DNA of 64,000 nt from Gordionus sp. m RMFG-2023 (GCF_954871325.1 NC_088775.1:47655561-47719560), one strand, 5' to 3'. Counted from the stretch's first letter, positions 12,003 through 22,812 are shown. Numbers and translations are program-made. The notes: generated by a model from the letters alone, not told the origin.

Positions 12003-12160
12003 TGTCCTCACTACGTCATCGTGACGTCATGTCATCGCTACGTCATGTCATCGCTACGTCATGTCATCGCTACGTCATGTCATCGCTACGTCATGTCATC
12101 GCTACGTTATGCCATCGCTACGTCATGTCATCGTTACGTCATGTCATCGGTACGTATTTT
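12003..12160 (+). repeat. 16-bp minisatellite CATCGCTACGTCATGT beside a TGACGTCA palindrome
   Basis: About nine units of a 16-bp repeat starting 20 bp inside the Helitron 5' end, next to GTGACGTCA. Copy 2 at 61065-61122 has the same leader with only two to three units, so the array has changed length between copies. TGACGTCA is the CRE/bZIP core; that it binds a protein here is not shown. The frame across it is repeat-derived. Confidence 0.9.
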
Positions 12161-12470
12161 TATTTGTTGATTTTATTTATTTATTTTATACAAACAGATG
12201 ATTCTAAAATTTAAGTTTTCTATGCAACTGTAGGAGGCCATATTAAAACCAATTGTCAAAGTAATACATTTTTTTCTAAATATTACAAATTTTATTTTAT
12301 ATAGAAATTCAACTAGGAGTTAACTCTTAGATTAATTGGTAAATCAGAGATTTCTCATTCATTAATTATAAATTTAATATCTCTAGGCTTGGGAAATTTT
12401 TTTCAAAATTAATGCAACTGTAGGAGGCCATATTAACCCTTCAATACTCCGGTGAAAAAAATGACGTTAG

Positions 12471-13867
12471 TACTCCGGTGGGGTTTAATAGACCCCAATT
12501 TCAAATGTATATATGTCCAGTTATATTCATTATTTTGATTTAATATTTGAATATAAGATAGAACTAACCTTAAACTTGATAAAATATTTATTTATTTTTA
12601 TTTCTTAAGTTTAGATTAAAGATGGTGAGGATAATTATAATTTGTGCCAAAATTTTCTAAAAAAAAGCTTACTTTTTTTAAATTAGAAATTAAAAATTAA
12701 AAAAATAACTTATCCATCATATAATCCTGATAATTCATAATATGGATCTTTATTCTTCTATATTAAAAAAAAATTACACTGATAAATTCAAATATAAAAA
12801 AAATATTGAACATTGAAATATGTTAAATTTGACAATCAAAACATTTGTTACATAAAATATTAATGTGTTCTAAACATAAATTTATTTTGCATATTTGACA
12901 AAATATCAACAAAATCTTGAAAAATATTTCTAATGTGTGTTGCTTTGTCTACCACCTTTCTCTCTTCTCTTGTTAGTATGTCATCAAATCTCATTGCATG
13001 AATTAGAAATCTGAATCTTTTAAGAGGCATTGTTACTCTAAATATATCAATTCCAAACCCATCAGATTTCCATAAATCAGACATATTTTGATGGTTAGAT
13101 TTAAAAATTCCAGCTAAATAAAGAATTCCCAATAATGCTTTGAATTTAGTTATATCAACTTCTTTTGTAGAACTTTCATATTGATTATAATTTTGACTTA
13201 CAATTTTAATTTTTTGGTTGGTATGATAAATTATCTCTTCAATCATTTTTGGTGTTATGAACAAGTCAAATAATACTTAAGCTTATTATCTGTTTCTATA
13301 TCTTCTTCTTCATCTAATTCAGATTGTGTATCATGATCACTATCATACATAAAATCTTCATCCTCACTATTAATTATATTATCCAAATCACCTCAAAAAA
13401 AAATATTACATTTATATATTTTATATTTACTTTCAGAATCTGTAAAAATCATAGTAGATGATAGAAATAATTTAAAAAATGAGTTTGTTGGAGAAAATAA
13501 ACATAAAATAACTCCACCAGAAAAAATATTTGTGTTTTCAATTTCATATATCTCATTCAAAATATGTTATATTCAAATTTCGTTTTAATAAATTTTATAA
13601 TATAGTGGTATATATTTATAATTATAAAAGTTTTAAAAAAAAATTTAAAAAAAAATTACGAATTTACTCCGGTGGGGTCTCACAAACCCCAAGCAGTCAC
13701 AAAATGCTTATATGTTAAAAACACTCAACCAAAATATGTGAAATTTGGAATATAGATTCTAAAATATATTTGATGAAGCTACTGAAGAATCCAGATCATG
13801 ATAATTAACCGTTTTTATGCAATATCATTTCCAGCATGCCTGGGGTTTCCTACACCCCACCGGAGTA
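12471..13867. promoter_or_regulatory. 27-bp motif repeated three times in the piggyBac (probable transposase-binding repeats)
   Basis: TACTCCGGTGGGGT followed by a spacer and ACCCCA is at 12471-12497, at 13665-13691 and, inverted, at 13841-13867 where it overlaps the right terminal repeat. The core GGGGT...ACCCC is itself an inverted repeat. Internal repeats near piggyBac ends are known to be needed for transposition in the family; a binding role here is inference. Confidence 0.7.
12860..13388 (-). pseudogene. piggyBac transposase, N-terminal part (DDE_Tnp_1_7)
   Basis: Minus strand. From 13388 to 13300 an acidic stretch reads SEDEDFMYDSDHD then SELDEEEDIE, typical of the piggyBac N-terminus. 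A 134-codon frame (13264-12860) follows, with FKALLGILYLAG, DLWKSDGFGIDIFR, MPLKRFRFLIHAMRFDD and KVVDKATHIRNIF, the usual order in this family (residues ~100-250 of a ~550-residue enzyme). The acidic part is separated from the second frame by a stop near 13268. The catalytic Asp triad and the C-terminal Cys-rich domain are missing. Confidence 0.9.
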
Positions 13868-13923
13868 TTGAAGTAAAACCAATTGTCAAAGTAATACATT
13901 ATTTACTAAATATTATAAATTAT

Positions 13924-14270
13924 TAAGAAAGCCCATTAAAAATGACGGGGAATGAGATTTTTATTCATTTTTTTACAATAGATGTCATGCCAGGTCCAAG
14001 CTCACATTATTAGGAAGCATATAATTATAAAGTTTATCAAGCCCAGCTCAACTCTTAATAATTTGTAAAAGATATTCCCATGTGCAAGTTAATATTAATT
14101 TTGAGGTTCCAAGCCCAGTCGTATCCAATATAATTTTGAAAATTTTTTCCCACCTCGGAGATAGTTAAATTTTTAATTGATTTATCATCACCTGAAGGGG
14201 AAATATCTGATTTGCCAATTAGTTTAAGATGTAAAAAAAAAATTTTTGGAGTTATCTCCAATAATACGAG
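13924..14270 (-). repeat. Inverted copy of the Helitron 3' region
   Basis: The segment is the reverse complement of about 17490-17795, including the hairpin region (GACGGGGAATGAG on the plus strand, hairpin now imperfect) and GGTCCAAGCTCACA / CAAGCCCAGC blocks. Immediately after it, 14311-14385 matches 17412-17480 in direct orientation (TTTGTCATGATTCTCTAATAAG). Thus a piece of Helitron end lies inside the Helitron and splits the second SINE-like unit. Confidence 0.75.
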
Positions 14271-14614
14271 GTAATATTTTTTCTTTCTTAAAATAATATT
14301 AGGGTTGACCTTATTTTGTCATGATTCTCTAATAAGTGCTTTGTCCAGGCCTTCTCAGTTTCCCTTATTACCAATTCACATGTTTTTTTTTTGCATATAT
14401 AACTAGGAGTTAACTCATAAATTAATTGGTAAATCAGAGATTTCTCATTCATTAATTATAAATTTAATATCTCTAGGCTTGGGAAATTTTATTCAAAATT
14501 AATGCAACTGTAGGAGGCCATATTAACACCTATTGTCAAAGTAATACATTATTTAATAAATATTACAAATTATTAATATTTTATATAGAAATTCAATTTA
14601 ACAGAATTAACTTA

Positions 14615-15450
14615 TAGATTAATTGGTAAATCAGAGATTTCTCATTCATTAATTATAAATTTAATATCTCTAGGCTTGGGAAAATTTTTTCAAAATTATT
14701 ATGGGTTGGACTGGGCTTAAAAAATATTTCTTAATATTGCCTTGGTTTTCAAAAATTATTAGGGATTGAATTGTGCTTGAGAAAATCTTTTTAAATTATT
14801 AAGATCTTGGATGCTTGAAAATTTTTTCCAAATATTGTAGGCTTGAACCTATATTGGGATTTTTTAATGTTAAATCTTAGTCTTATGTTAATATTTTTAT
14901 AAAGAAATATATTTTACCCGTAGACTAATTAATAAATCAGAGATTTCCCCTTCATTAATTATAAATTTAATATCTCTAGGCTTGGTTTCAAAATTTTTAT
15001 GGGTTAGACTGGGCTTAAAAAATATTTCTCAAAATTAATATTGGCTTGGTTTTCAAAATTATTAGGGATTGAGATGGGCTTGAGAAAATCTTTTTAAATT
15101 ATTAAGATCTTGGACGCTTGGAAATTTTTTCCAAATATTGTAGGCTTGAACCTATATTGGGATTTTTTAATGTTAAATGTTAGTCTTATGTTAATATTTT
15201 TATAAAGAAATATCTTTTACCGTAGATTAATTGGTAAATAAGAGATTTCTCCTTCATTAATTATAAATTTAATATCTTTAGGCTTTGGAAAATTTTTTCA
15301 AAATTATTATGGGTTGGACTGGGCTTAAAAAATACTTATGAAATAATATTTGCTTGGTTTTCAAAATTATTAGGGATTGAAATGGGCTTGAGAAAATCTT
15401 TTTAAATTATTAAAATCTTGGATGCTTGGAAATTTTTTCGTATTTTTAAG
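14615..15450 (+). repeat. Tandem ~305-bp units with the same tRNA-like head
   Basis: Heads (TAG-TTAATTGGTAAAT...) at 14615, 14921 and 15223, period 306 then 302 bp. Each unit continues with GGGTTGGACTGGGCTT, TTGGTTTTCAAAATTATTAGGGATTGA, GATCTTGGA-GCTTG and TTGTAGGCTTGAACC. The tail is related to sequence at 52970-53230. The last unit stops near 15440, where the 1.6-kb repeat shared with 62412-64000 begins. Confidence 0.85.
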
Positions 15451-17060
15451 GCTATCCATTTTGATGGGCAGCACATTAAGCGCTTTTATCTTTGTCTAAC
15501 TGAAAATTATACAAAGTACATTTTTTAAATTTAACTAAATTAATATAAAAATTTTTAAGGATCCTACTTTTTTAAAAGCTTGCCATTTTGTCGGATCCAC
15601 CATTGCTCTATTATTCCTGCTGATTATTTTGTATAATGCTCAAAAAAATATACATAGTACATTATTTTTATTATTATTATTTTTATATATGATTTTATAT
15701 CTATTCTAAAATCATTATATATTACAATATTTATTTTTATTCAATTAAAATTATATATTTATTCTTAAGGTTCCTACCTTTTTTAACAATTCTCCTTTTT
15801 ATTCTTTCAATAAAAAAACTAAACGGGGTTTTCTATTTTTGATTTTATATTTATTCCAAAAAAAATACATATTACGCTATTTATATATTATTTAAATTAT
15901 TCTATACTTATTCACAAGGTTCCTATTTTTTTTAAGCTTGCCAATTGATCTCTCCGAATGGTATTTTATTTTATTCCTACCTTATAAAATTAACTTAAAA
16001 ATTTTTTTTTTTTACTTTAGAAAACTATCCCCATCTTATTTCCTCTTTATAATTGTTTAAATATTGATATATCATATAATAAAGAACAAATGCAAAATAA
16101 ACCTTTAGAATATCATAATAGGCTCGATAAGCCCCCCCCCCCCGCCCCAAAAAAAAATTATTTTGATAATATCCCTCCAACTACTAGATATATGCATCTA
16201 TGACCCATCTACTGGTTTACAGGTTTTAATGTTCGTTTTATTTCAATAATAATGTTTATTTATATTTTTGCCTGATTACTTTATTTGTCTAGGCTAACCC
16301 AACCTTAATCCCTCACATTGCTACAAAACATTATGAATCTATTAAAAAGCAAAGAAAATAATGACGAATAAACAAACGCCTTGCCCGTTCTAGAATTACT
16401 GGTAGTCAAAATAATATAGAACTACGCTTGAAATTAACTCCTCTGGAGGTTTATTTTGTTTTTTTTATCTTATGTTTTATATTTATATGTTTATTTTATT
16501 TTCACCCAGTTGCCTCCAAATATCACCACTACCACAATCCCTATGCCACCTCTCCCTATTTTTTAACTAATATAAGCGTTCAATTCTGTACTATCATTCA
16601 CTTCACTAGGAGTTATTATAAATATTACTTTATCCGATTCTCTGAGAAACTTTCATGATTATTTAGAGGAATGTTCAAACTTGAATGTGCAGTACAGCAA
16701 TTCTCATCAACTTTATTAATGGAAAAATAAGCAGTAGTTCTGTCGTGGCCTTTATAACAATTCTTACTACCTTTTTATGGTTGAGTTAACATTGTCGTTC
16801 ATGATTCTATTTTACAGGGGGCTACCAATGCTGACATTGATAGAAATATCATTTTGCGTTCACCTTTTACCAGTATCCTAAGACATAGGCATATGCCTCA
16901 TCTTTATCAGGATTTGTACACTGCTTAGGTAATCCGTCATTACTTTCATCTACAACCCTAAATGATATGAAATTGTACATTAATTATTTCCTCTCCAGAC
17001 GACCTTCCAGATTTATTTTGTCGCTTTTTCCATCAAAAATAAAAATTTCAACAAGGATTT
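15440..17060 (+). repeat. 1.6-kb segment shared with 62412-64000; exon-like blocks
   Basis: Direct-orientation match through GCTATCCATTTTG, AAGGATCCTACTTTTTTAAA, GGCTAACCCAA, CCTCTGGAGGTTTATTTTG and AGGAGTTA-TATAAATA. Between the copies some blocks keep peptide sense better than surroundings: KRLARSRITG against KRLTRSRVTG, and TLSDSLRNFHDYLEECSN against TLSDSLRNFHEYLEGCSN. A GT...CACTCAG / TTCACCCAG intron-like gap separates TPLE from LPP. This suggests a decayed spliced gene inside the Helitron. The protein was not recognised. Twelve C in a row lie at 16132-16143. Confidence 0.7.
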
Positions 17061-17803
17061 GCTCTTTCTTAATTTTATCAAATACACAACATAATAATTA
17101 TTCCTCATTATTTTTTAAAAAAATTAGCCTAAATTTATGTCAATAAAAAATATTTTCTTAAAAAATATATATAAATAATTTGCATATAAGTTTCATTAGT
17201 GTTTAATGGCATTTTTGTAATTTAAATAGATAGCATTTTTTTTTTACTTAACATAAAATTATAGACAAATAATTTGGGAAATGCAAGACATACATTAAAT
17301 TTATCCGAAAAGCTACAATAACCCTATATAATAAACAACAATTTATTTTTTATATATAATTTTAATTGATCATATTACCAAAAAGTATAAGAGTCGGTTA
17401 TTTTATTTTATTTGTCATGATTCTCTAATAAGTGGTTTGTCCAGGCCTTCCCAGTTTCCCTTAATACGGAATTCACATGTATTTTTTACATCTTAAAATT
17501 GGTAAATCAGATATTTCCCCTTCATGTGTTGATAAATCAATTAAAAATTTAACTATCTCCGAGGTGGGAAAAAATTTTCAAAAATATATTGGATACGACT
17601 GGGCTTGGAACCTCAAAATTAATATTAGCTTGCACCTGATATGGGAATATCTTTTACAAATTATTAAGAGTTGAGCTGGGCTTGATAAACTTTATAATAA
17701 TTATATGCTTCCTAATATTGTGAGCTTGGACCTGGCATGACATCTATCATAAAAAATGAATAAAAATCTCATTCACCGTCATTTTTGACGGGCTTTCTAC
17801 TAG

Positions 17804-18144
17804 TTTATATAATTTACAGATTTTATTAGATATATTTTTTAAATAATATTTTTAAGATTGTCAATGTTTTTATTGTTTTAAACATAAATTTTTTAAATGA
17901 TTTTTTTAGGTACCTTTTTTCTGGTACATCTTTTGATAGTAAATATATATGAATATATTTTTTTAAAGGATTTTTAATATATTTATCTGAAATAATTTAT
18001 TTTAATTTGTTATATTATTATTTTTAATAAATATTTTGATTGATAATTGTTTTAAACATAAATTTTTTAAATAATTTTTTATATACTAATTTTTTAGGTA
18101 CTTTAAATCTGATAATCTTTGATCGGTAAATATTTTAATATATT
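17804..18144. repeat. Short AT-rich tandem repeat flanking the Gypsy element
   Basis: TTTTTTAGGTAC(C/T) ... TCTGGTACATCTTTTGATAGTAAATAT at about 17905, a weaker copy at about 18090 (TTTTTTAGGTACTTTAAATCTGATAATCTTTGATCGG), and two more after the Gypsy right LTR at about 24095 and 24180. The Gypsy element therefore sits inside a small pre-existing array. Confidence 0.65.
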
Positions 18145-18570
18145 TGTACCAATATGGGATTGATATTTATATTGCTGAGGCTAGTGGGAGAGACTGAATA
18201 TCTATGGAACTAATAATAAATAAATAAATATATAATTATTAATAATCAAAATATCATCGGTGTATTATAATTACTTTTCTTGGCTATTTATATATTTTTT
18301 GCTAGCCATTAAAAATCCTTTTTCATAAAAGCAAAATTATAAATTTGCATGGCGAATAAAAATTAATAATAATAATGCTAACTAAAATTATAATTTAATA
18401 TACGAAATATAAATTTGCATGGCGAACAAAATTAATCGTAATAATAATAATTAAAATTATATCTAATATTTGAAATATAAATTTGAATAGAGAACCAAAT
18501 TAATAATAATAATGATGTTAACTAAACTTCTAATATTCAAAACCTAAAAGATTAAGTACAAACTATAACA
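18145..18570 (-). repeat. Gypsy 1, 3' LTR
   Basis: 426 bp, TGTACCAATATGG ... ACAAACTATAACA on the plus strand. Its first ~90 bp and last ~160 bp match the other LTR almost exactly; the middle differs (see findings). AT-rich, no clear TATA or poly(A) signal could be singled out. Confidence 0.92.
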
Positions 18571-18586
18571 CCTCCACCCTTTAAGA

Positions 18587-18916
18587 TTAGCTCTCCAAGG
18601 CCCCCTTCGTTAGTACCCCGCCTTCCCGCACCTCCAACTCAGATCCGTTTATTGAGGACGCTGCTGTCGTAGGACAAAATCTTAATTTATGCATTCCGCC
18701 GCACGCCCAACATTCTAATCGATTCTTCCGAACCCAATATGGCTCCATTCTTCGTTCTATCCTTTGATTTCTGGGTCTTTCCTGCAGTAACTCTCCGTAT
18801 CTTTGTTGGGCTTCGGCCCTTGCTGCTTCGATCCATCTGTTTGACTCAGCCGATCCATCTGCTTCCCTGATTTCCATTTTGATAATCTTGTTTCCTACTC
18901 TGACATATGATGCCAT
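18587..18916 (-). pseudogene. Gypsy 1, small frame with a zinc knuckle after integrase
   Basis: A 109-codon minus-strand frame between integrase and the 3' LTR. Residues 1-60 are charged and Arg/Glu rich; CWACGGMHKLRFC near residues 72-84 has spacing C-x2-C-x3-H-x4-C, a variant zinc knuckle. Base composition is clearly richer in G+C than its surroundings. A knuckle protein in this position is not the usual Gypsy layout; it may be a displaced Gag-like piece or a captured sequence. Part of a fossil element. Confidence 0.6.
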
Positions 18917-19059
18917 CTATAAAATTACTATAAGCATATATATATCTTTCATAATCTTCTAATAATCTACTATTCCCTGCTAATTTCTTTACCGTCTAAA
19001 CCCTCCTTTAGGTCTATTATTAAATCTATTTCATTGAGACTGATTGTTTTCCTCATTGA

Positions 19060-19500
19060 TCTCTTGAAATTATGATTCTCCTAATTATGTCTATCATCAA
19101 TTTTCTTTCATCTGACGATATGATTCTCAAATTAGGTTTATCATCAATTTATCTTCTTTTACTTGTATCCCCTGATAAATTATGATTCTCATCGTTATGT
19201 CTATCATCAATATGATTCTCATAATTATGTCTATCCTCAATTCATCTCTTTAACAATTGATTCTCATAATTAAGTATATCATCAATATGATTCTCATAAT
19301 AATGTCTATCATCAATTTATTTCTTCTAATTGTATCCCCTGATAAATTATGATTCTCATCATTTTGTCTATCATCACTATGATTCTCATAATTATGTCTA
19401 TCCTCAATTCATCTCTTTAACAATTGATTCTCATAATTAAGTATATCATCAATATGATTCTCATAATAATGTCTATCATCAATTTATTTCTTCTAATTAT
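19060..19500. repeat. Higher-order tandem repeat inside Gypsy 1
   Basis: Short units of ATGATTCTCATAATTATG followed by TCTATCATCAAT (about 28-33 bp) form a ~165-bp higher unit that starts with TATCCCCTGATAAATTATG at about 19167 and again at about 19332. It occupies the non-coding stretch between integrase and the small knuckle frame. Confidence 0.85.
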
Positions 19501-19620
19501 CTCCCATATCTTTTATTTGCCCTAAGCTTCTCAGTCTGACTTGTTTTACGTGTCTAGTAAAAGTGCCTTTTTGCCCTTCAATCTCTACTTCTACTTTCTT
19601 TTTTCCTATATTCTTACTTA

Positions 19621-22600
19621 TTATACCCCTCCCCATTTAACTGGACCCTCAAACAGTAGAATCCATACTAGACTTCCAACTTTAAATTTATCATCATATG
19701 TATCCTCCTTTTGCTTTATTCTTTCTTTCAAAAAATCTAATTCCGTTCTTGTTTTTCTACCTAAAAACATTTCTGATGGTGAATTTCCTTTGCTCGTCTT
19801 CGTATTATTATATGCTAATATTAACAACCACCATTTTCCCTCTCCATATTTTTCTTTTTTTAGCCAGCTTTTAACAATAGCTACCATTCTCTCGGCTTGC
19901 CCATTACTTCTCGGGTAATGTGGTGGCGATACTACATGTTTAATATTCCACCTATCACAAAATTGATTAAAAACTCTACTTTTAAATGCTGGGCCTCCAT
20001 CCGAAACTAAAGTTTCCATTAATCCATATTTACCTGCAAAATCTTTTATTTTAGTCAACGCTATCTTCGTCGTTAAACCCGAAACCTGTTGACAATCTAT
20101 CCATTTCGATCCAGCATCTACCATAATAAAATATCTTCTTTTTTCATATTCTAGAAAATCTACATGTATTCTTTTACATGGAGTGTCCGTTTCTGGCCAT
20201 TTATCTGCTTTATTCCTTGGTGGTACATTAGCCCACATGTTACATGTCTCGCAGCTTCTAGCTAATTCTTCAATTTCACTATTCATCTTAGGCCACCAAA
20301 TATATTCTCTTGCTTTATTCTTCATTCTTTCAATGCCTTGATGTCCTGAATGTAATACGGCTAATGTATCTTTTCTTAACTTAATCGGTATCACTAATCG
20401 ATATCCTCTCATTAAACAATTGTCTTCTATATTTAATTCATTCCTTATATTTTTAAAAGCTTTGTCTTCACTTTTCCATTCTGCTTCTCCTTTCAAACAA
20501 GTTATAATTCTTATTAATTCTTCATCTTTTTTGGACATCTCCTCTATTCTTTCGAACGTTATCGGTTCTTCTCTTGCATCTATCTTCAAAGCCCTTATCA
20601 CTTTACTATTTAATTTTTCTTCCTCTTTTATATATTCTAAACTATTGCTTACTGTCTCCTTGTCTGCAATGTCTTTATTAAACAATCTCGATAATATATC
20701 TGGTAAACAATTTTGTTTACCCGCTCTGAATTTTATTTCAAAATCGAAATTACCAACTAAAATTAACCATTTTTGTAACCTGGGTGACATCATAAGCTCC
20801 TTATTTTCTTTTTTGAATAAATCTACTAAAGGCTTATGATCTGTATATAAGACAAACCTTCTTCCTATCAGATATTCTTTGCACTTTTCTAGTCCGAATC
20901 TCACAGCCAGAGCCTCTCTCTCGATCGTGGAGTAATTTTTCTCAGTGCTACTAAACCGTCTAGATAAAAATAAAATCGGTTTCTCAACGTTATCGGTCAT
21001 CTGTAACAAAACTCCTCCTATACCTTCATTAGATGCATCAACAGCTAATATCATATCTAATTTCTCATTAAAACAATCTAAAATCGGTTTCTTTACCATC
21101 TTTATTTTCAATTTTTCGAAACTTTTCTCCTGTGCTTCTCCCCATTCAACCTTTTATTTTTCTTTAATAATCATACAACGGTGAGGCAATTTCTGCAAAA
21201 TTTTGAACAAACTGATGATAATAATTCGTTGCTCCTAAAAACGCCTGTACTTCAGTTTTATTATTTGGGGCTCTCATACTCATTATCTTATCTATATTCT
21301 TTGCAATTGGAGTAATTTCATTTCCATTTATAATATGTCCTAAATATTTTATTTTTCTTGCTCCAAAAACACTCTTCTTTATATTAGCTTTTAAACCATT
21401 TTCTAATATAATATCTAACACTTTAACTAACCTAGCATTGTGCTCTTCTTCTGTTCTACCATATATCAAAACATCGTCTAAATATTATTCCCTTTATTCC
21501 TTGAAATAACTCCGCCAATGTTCTTTAAAATATTGGAGCCGATACTTTCAAACCAAATGGTAAACGACAAAAAGCAAATAATCCTCTATGCGTTGTGATC
21601 GTTAATATCTTACTTGTTCTCTCACTCACCTATATTTGCAAGTAAGCATTCGAAAAATCTATCTTTGAAAAAATTGTTGCTCCTCTTAAATTAGCCAGCA
21701 ATTGTTCTATTCTAGGTAATGAATATCTTTCGTTTATTACCCACGGGTTAACTGATACTCTATAATCTATACACAGTCTTAAACTGTTGTCTGGTTTTCT
21801 TATGGGAACTAATGGTGTTGCCCATACACTATGCACTATTGGTTTTATAATTCCTTCTTTTAACCATTTGTCTAATTCCTTATTTATATCTTCTATCCAC
21901 GAAAACGGCAATCTTCTTGTGCTGCAATATTTAGGTCGATAACCTTGTTCTAATCGTATATCTACTTCAAAATCTCTAAGAGTCCCTAATTCTTCTTTAA
22001 AAACCTCCAAGTACTGATCCACAATCATACTTATTTCATGGCTATATTTATTTTCGATAATCTCTTCCTGTTCTACTGTCTTCTTAATTATCTGTTTGTT
22101 GCTTTCGACTGGTGTTACCTCTAAAGAATTTATATCTCTTGACATCTTATTCTCTTTGACTCTATATTTAATCAAAAATTCTGGTGTTCGATTTCTAAGT
22201 TTATCGAGAACTAATTCTTGTTTATCCTCTATAATAGGTAACTTAAATCTATCGAAATCTATCATTTCACTATTTTCATCATTACTTACAGGGATAGTAT
22301 CGAAAAATCTCCACCAATTATAAACTGGACCTAACGTTCTTATATCATACCATCCTAAAATCGGTTCAATCTTCAACGTAGTTATCCACAAATTTATACT
22401 TTTATTAACTCCTGGTAACCTTACCCTATAATACCCTAAAATTTTCACCATGCTACCATCCAATAAATTCTTTCTCTGGCCAAAATCTCATAAAATCCTT
22501 TATACTTATCAAACTAATTTCTGCTCCTGTATCTAATAAAAAACAAATTTCTGCTTCCTCCATGTTTATCTTTACTCTAGGGCATCTATTTTTCATTAAA

Positions 22601-22812
22601 AAATTCTCTAATTCCATCTTTAGTACGTCTACACTAGTTGCCTTTTTAATTCTATATATTTCAAAATCTCTACTTTTTATTTTTATATCACTTCTATTAA
22701 TATCGCTTGAATTATAATTATCAACGTTAAAACACTTTTTATCATCGCAAAATTTATCGTTCTTATTACAATCATTATTCTTACTTGCACTAGCATTATC
22801 AACATTATCCAA
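19621..22812 (-). pseudogene. Gypsy 1 pol region: protease, reverse transcriptase, RNase H, integrase
   Basis: Fossil coding region. Protease active site LLDTGAEISLI lies near 22510; reverse-transcriptase fingers and palm (LKEGIIKPIVHSVWATPLV, LRLCIDYR, FSKIDFSNAYLQI) at 21630-22000; connection region KIKYLGHIING with VQAFLGATNYYHQF at 21164-21400; RNase H with LAVDASNEGIGGVLLQMT, REALAV and LYTDHKPL at about 20820-21070; integrase with the H-C-C finger (HSGHQG, CETCNMW), VDFLEY, VSDGGPAFKS and HYPRSNGQAERM at about 19860-20400. The order matches the Ty3/Gypsy layout. Broken in a few places. Confidence 0.93.

Larger units (their letters stand above)
12437..13872 (-). mobile_element. piggyBac-type element, internally deleted
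   Basis: The left end CCCTTCAATACTCCGGTG follows TTAA (12433-12436); the right end is CACCGGAGTATTGAAG, ending at 13872, followed by TAAAACC. The uninterrupted sequence is present in the same window at 12243 (CATATTAAAACCAATTG) and 14523 (CATATTAACACCTATTG), so the insertion into TTAA is directly visible; the right copy has lost three or so bases (GG and one T). The length of 1.4 kb and a transposase limited to its N-terminal part mark it as a deletion derivative. Confidence 0.9.
12224..14700 (+). repeat. Three tandem 190-bp SINE-like units, the middle one split by two insertions
   Basis: Units begin with GCAACTGTAGGAGGCCATAT at 12224, 12414 and 14504. Each ends with a tRNA-like head, TAGATTAATTGGTAAATCAG followed by AGATTTCTCATTCATTAA and TATCTCTAGGCTTGGG. 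The first step is exactly 190 bp; the second unit is stretched to ~2.1 kb by the piggyBac (12437-13872) and by an inverted segment (about 13937-14390). The head resembles an AT-degraded tRNA (D arm AATTGGT, then anticodon-like and T-arm-like parts), so a tRNA-derived SINE origin is likely but not proven. Confidence 0.75.
11983..17803 (+). mobile_element. Helitron-like element, copy 1 (both ends present)
   Basis: The left end is TCTATATTATAATTTTCC (11983) after an A; the right end is a hairpin CCGTCA-TTTT-TGACGG (17776-17791), 8 nt, then CTAG (17800-17803) before a T. This is the Helitron signature: TC start, subterminal hairpin, CTRR end, insertion between A and T, no inverted repeats. A second copy with the same start is at 61049, and its interior (62412-64000) matches 15440-17060 in the same order and orientation, which supports the two being one family. 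No Rep or helicase motif was found, so it looks non-autonomous or badly decayed. It has taken in tandem SINE-like units, a piggyBac and an inverted piece like its own 3' end. Confidence 0.75.

Noticed and set aside
11966-12214. 82-codon frame with repeated SLRHVIA
   Set aside because: Product of the 16-bp minisatellite at the Helitron 5' end.
19541-21184. Plus-strand frames of 79-139 codons
   Set aside because: Antisense shadows of the Gypsy 1 integrase and RNase H region.
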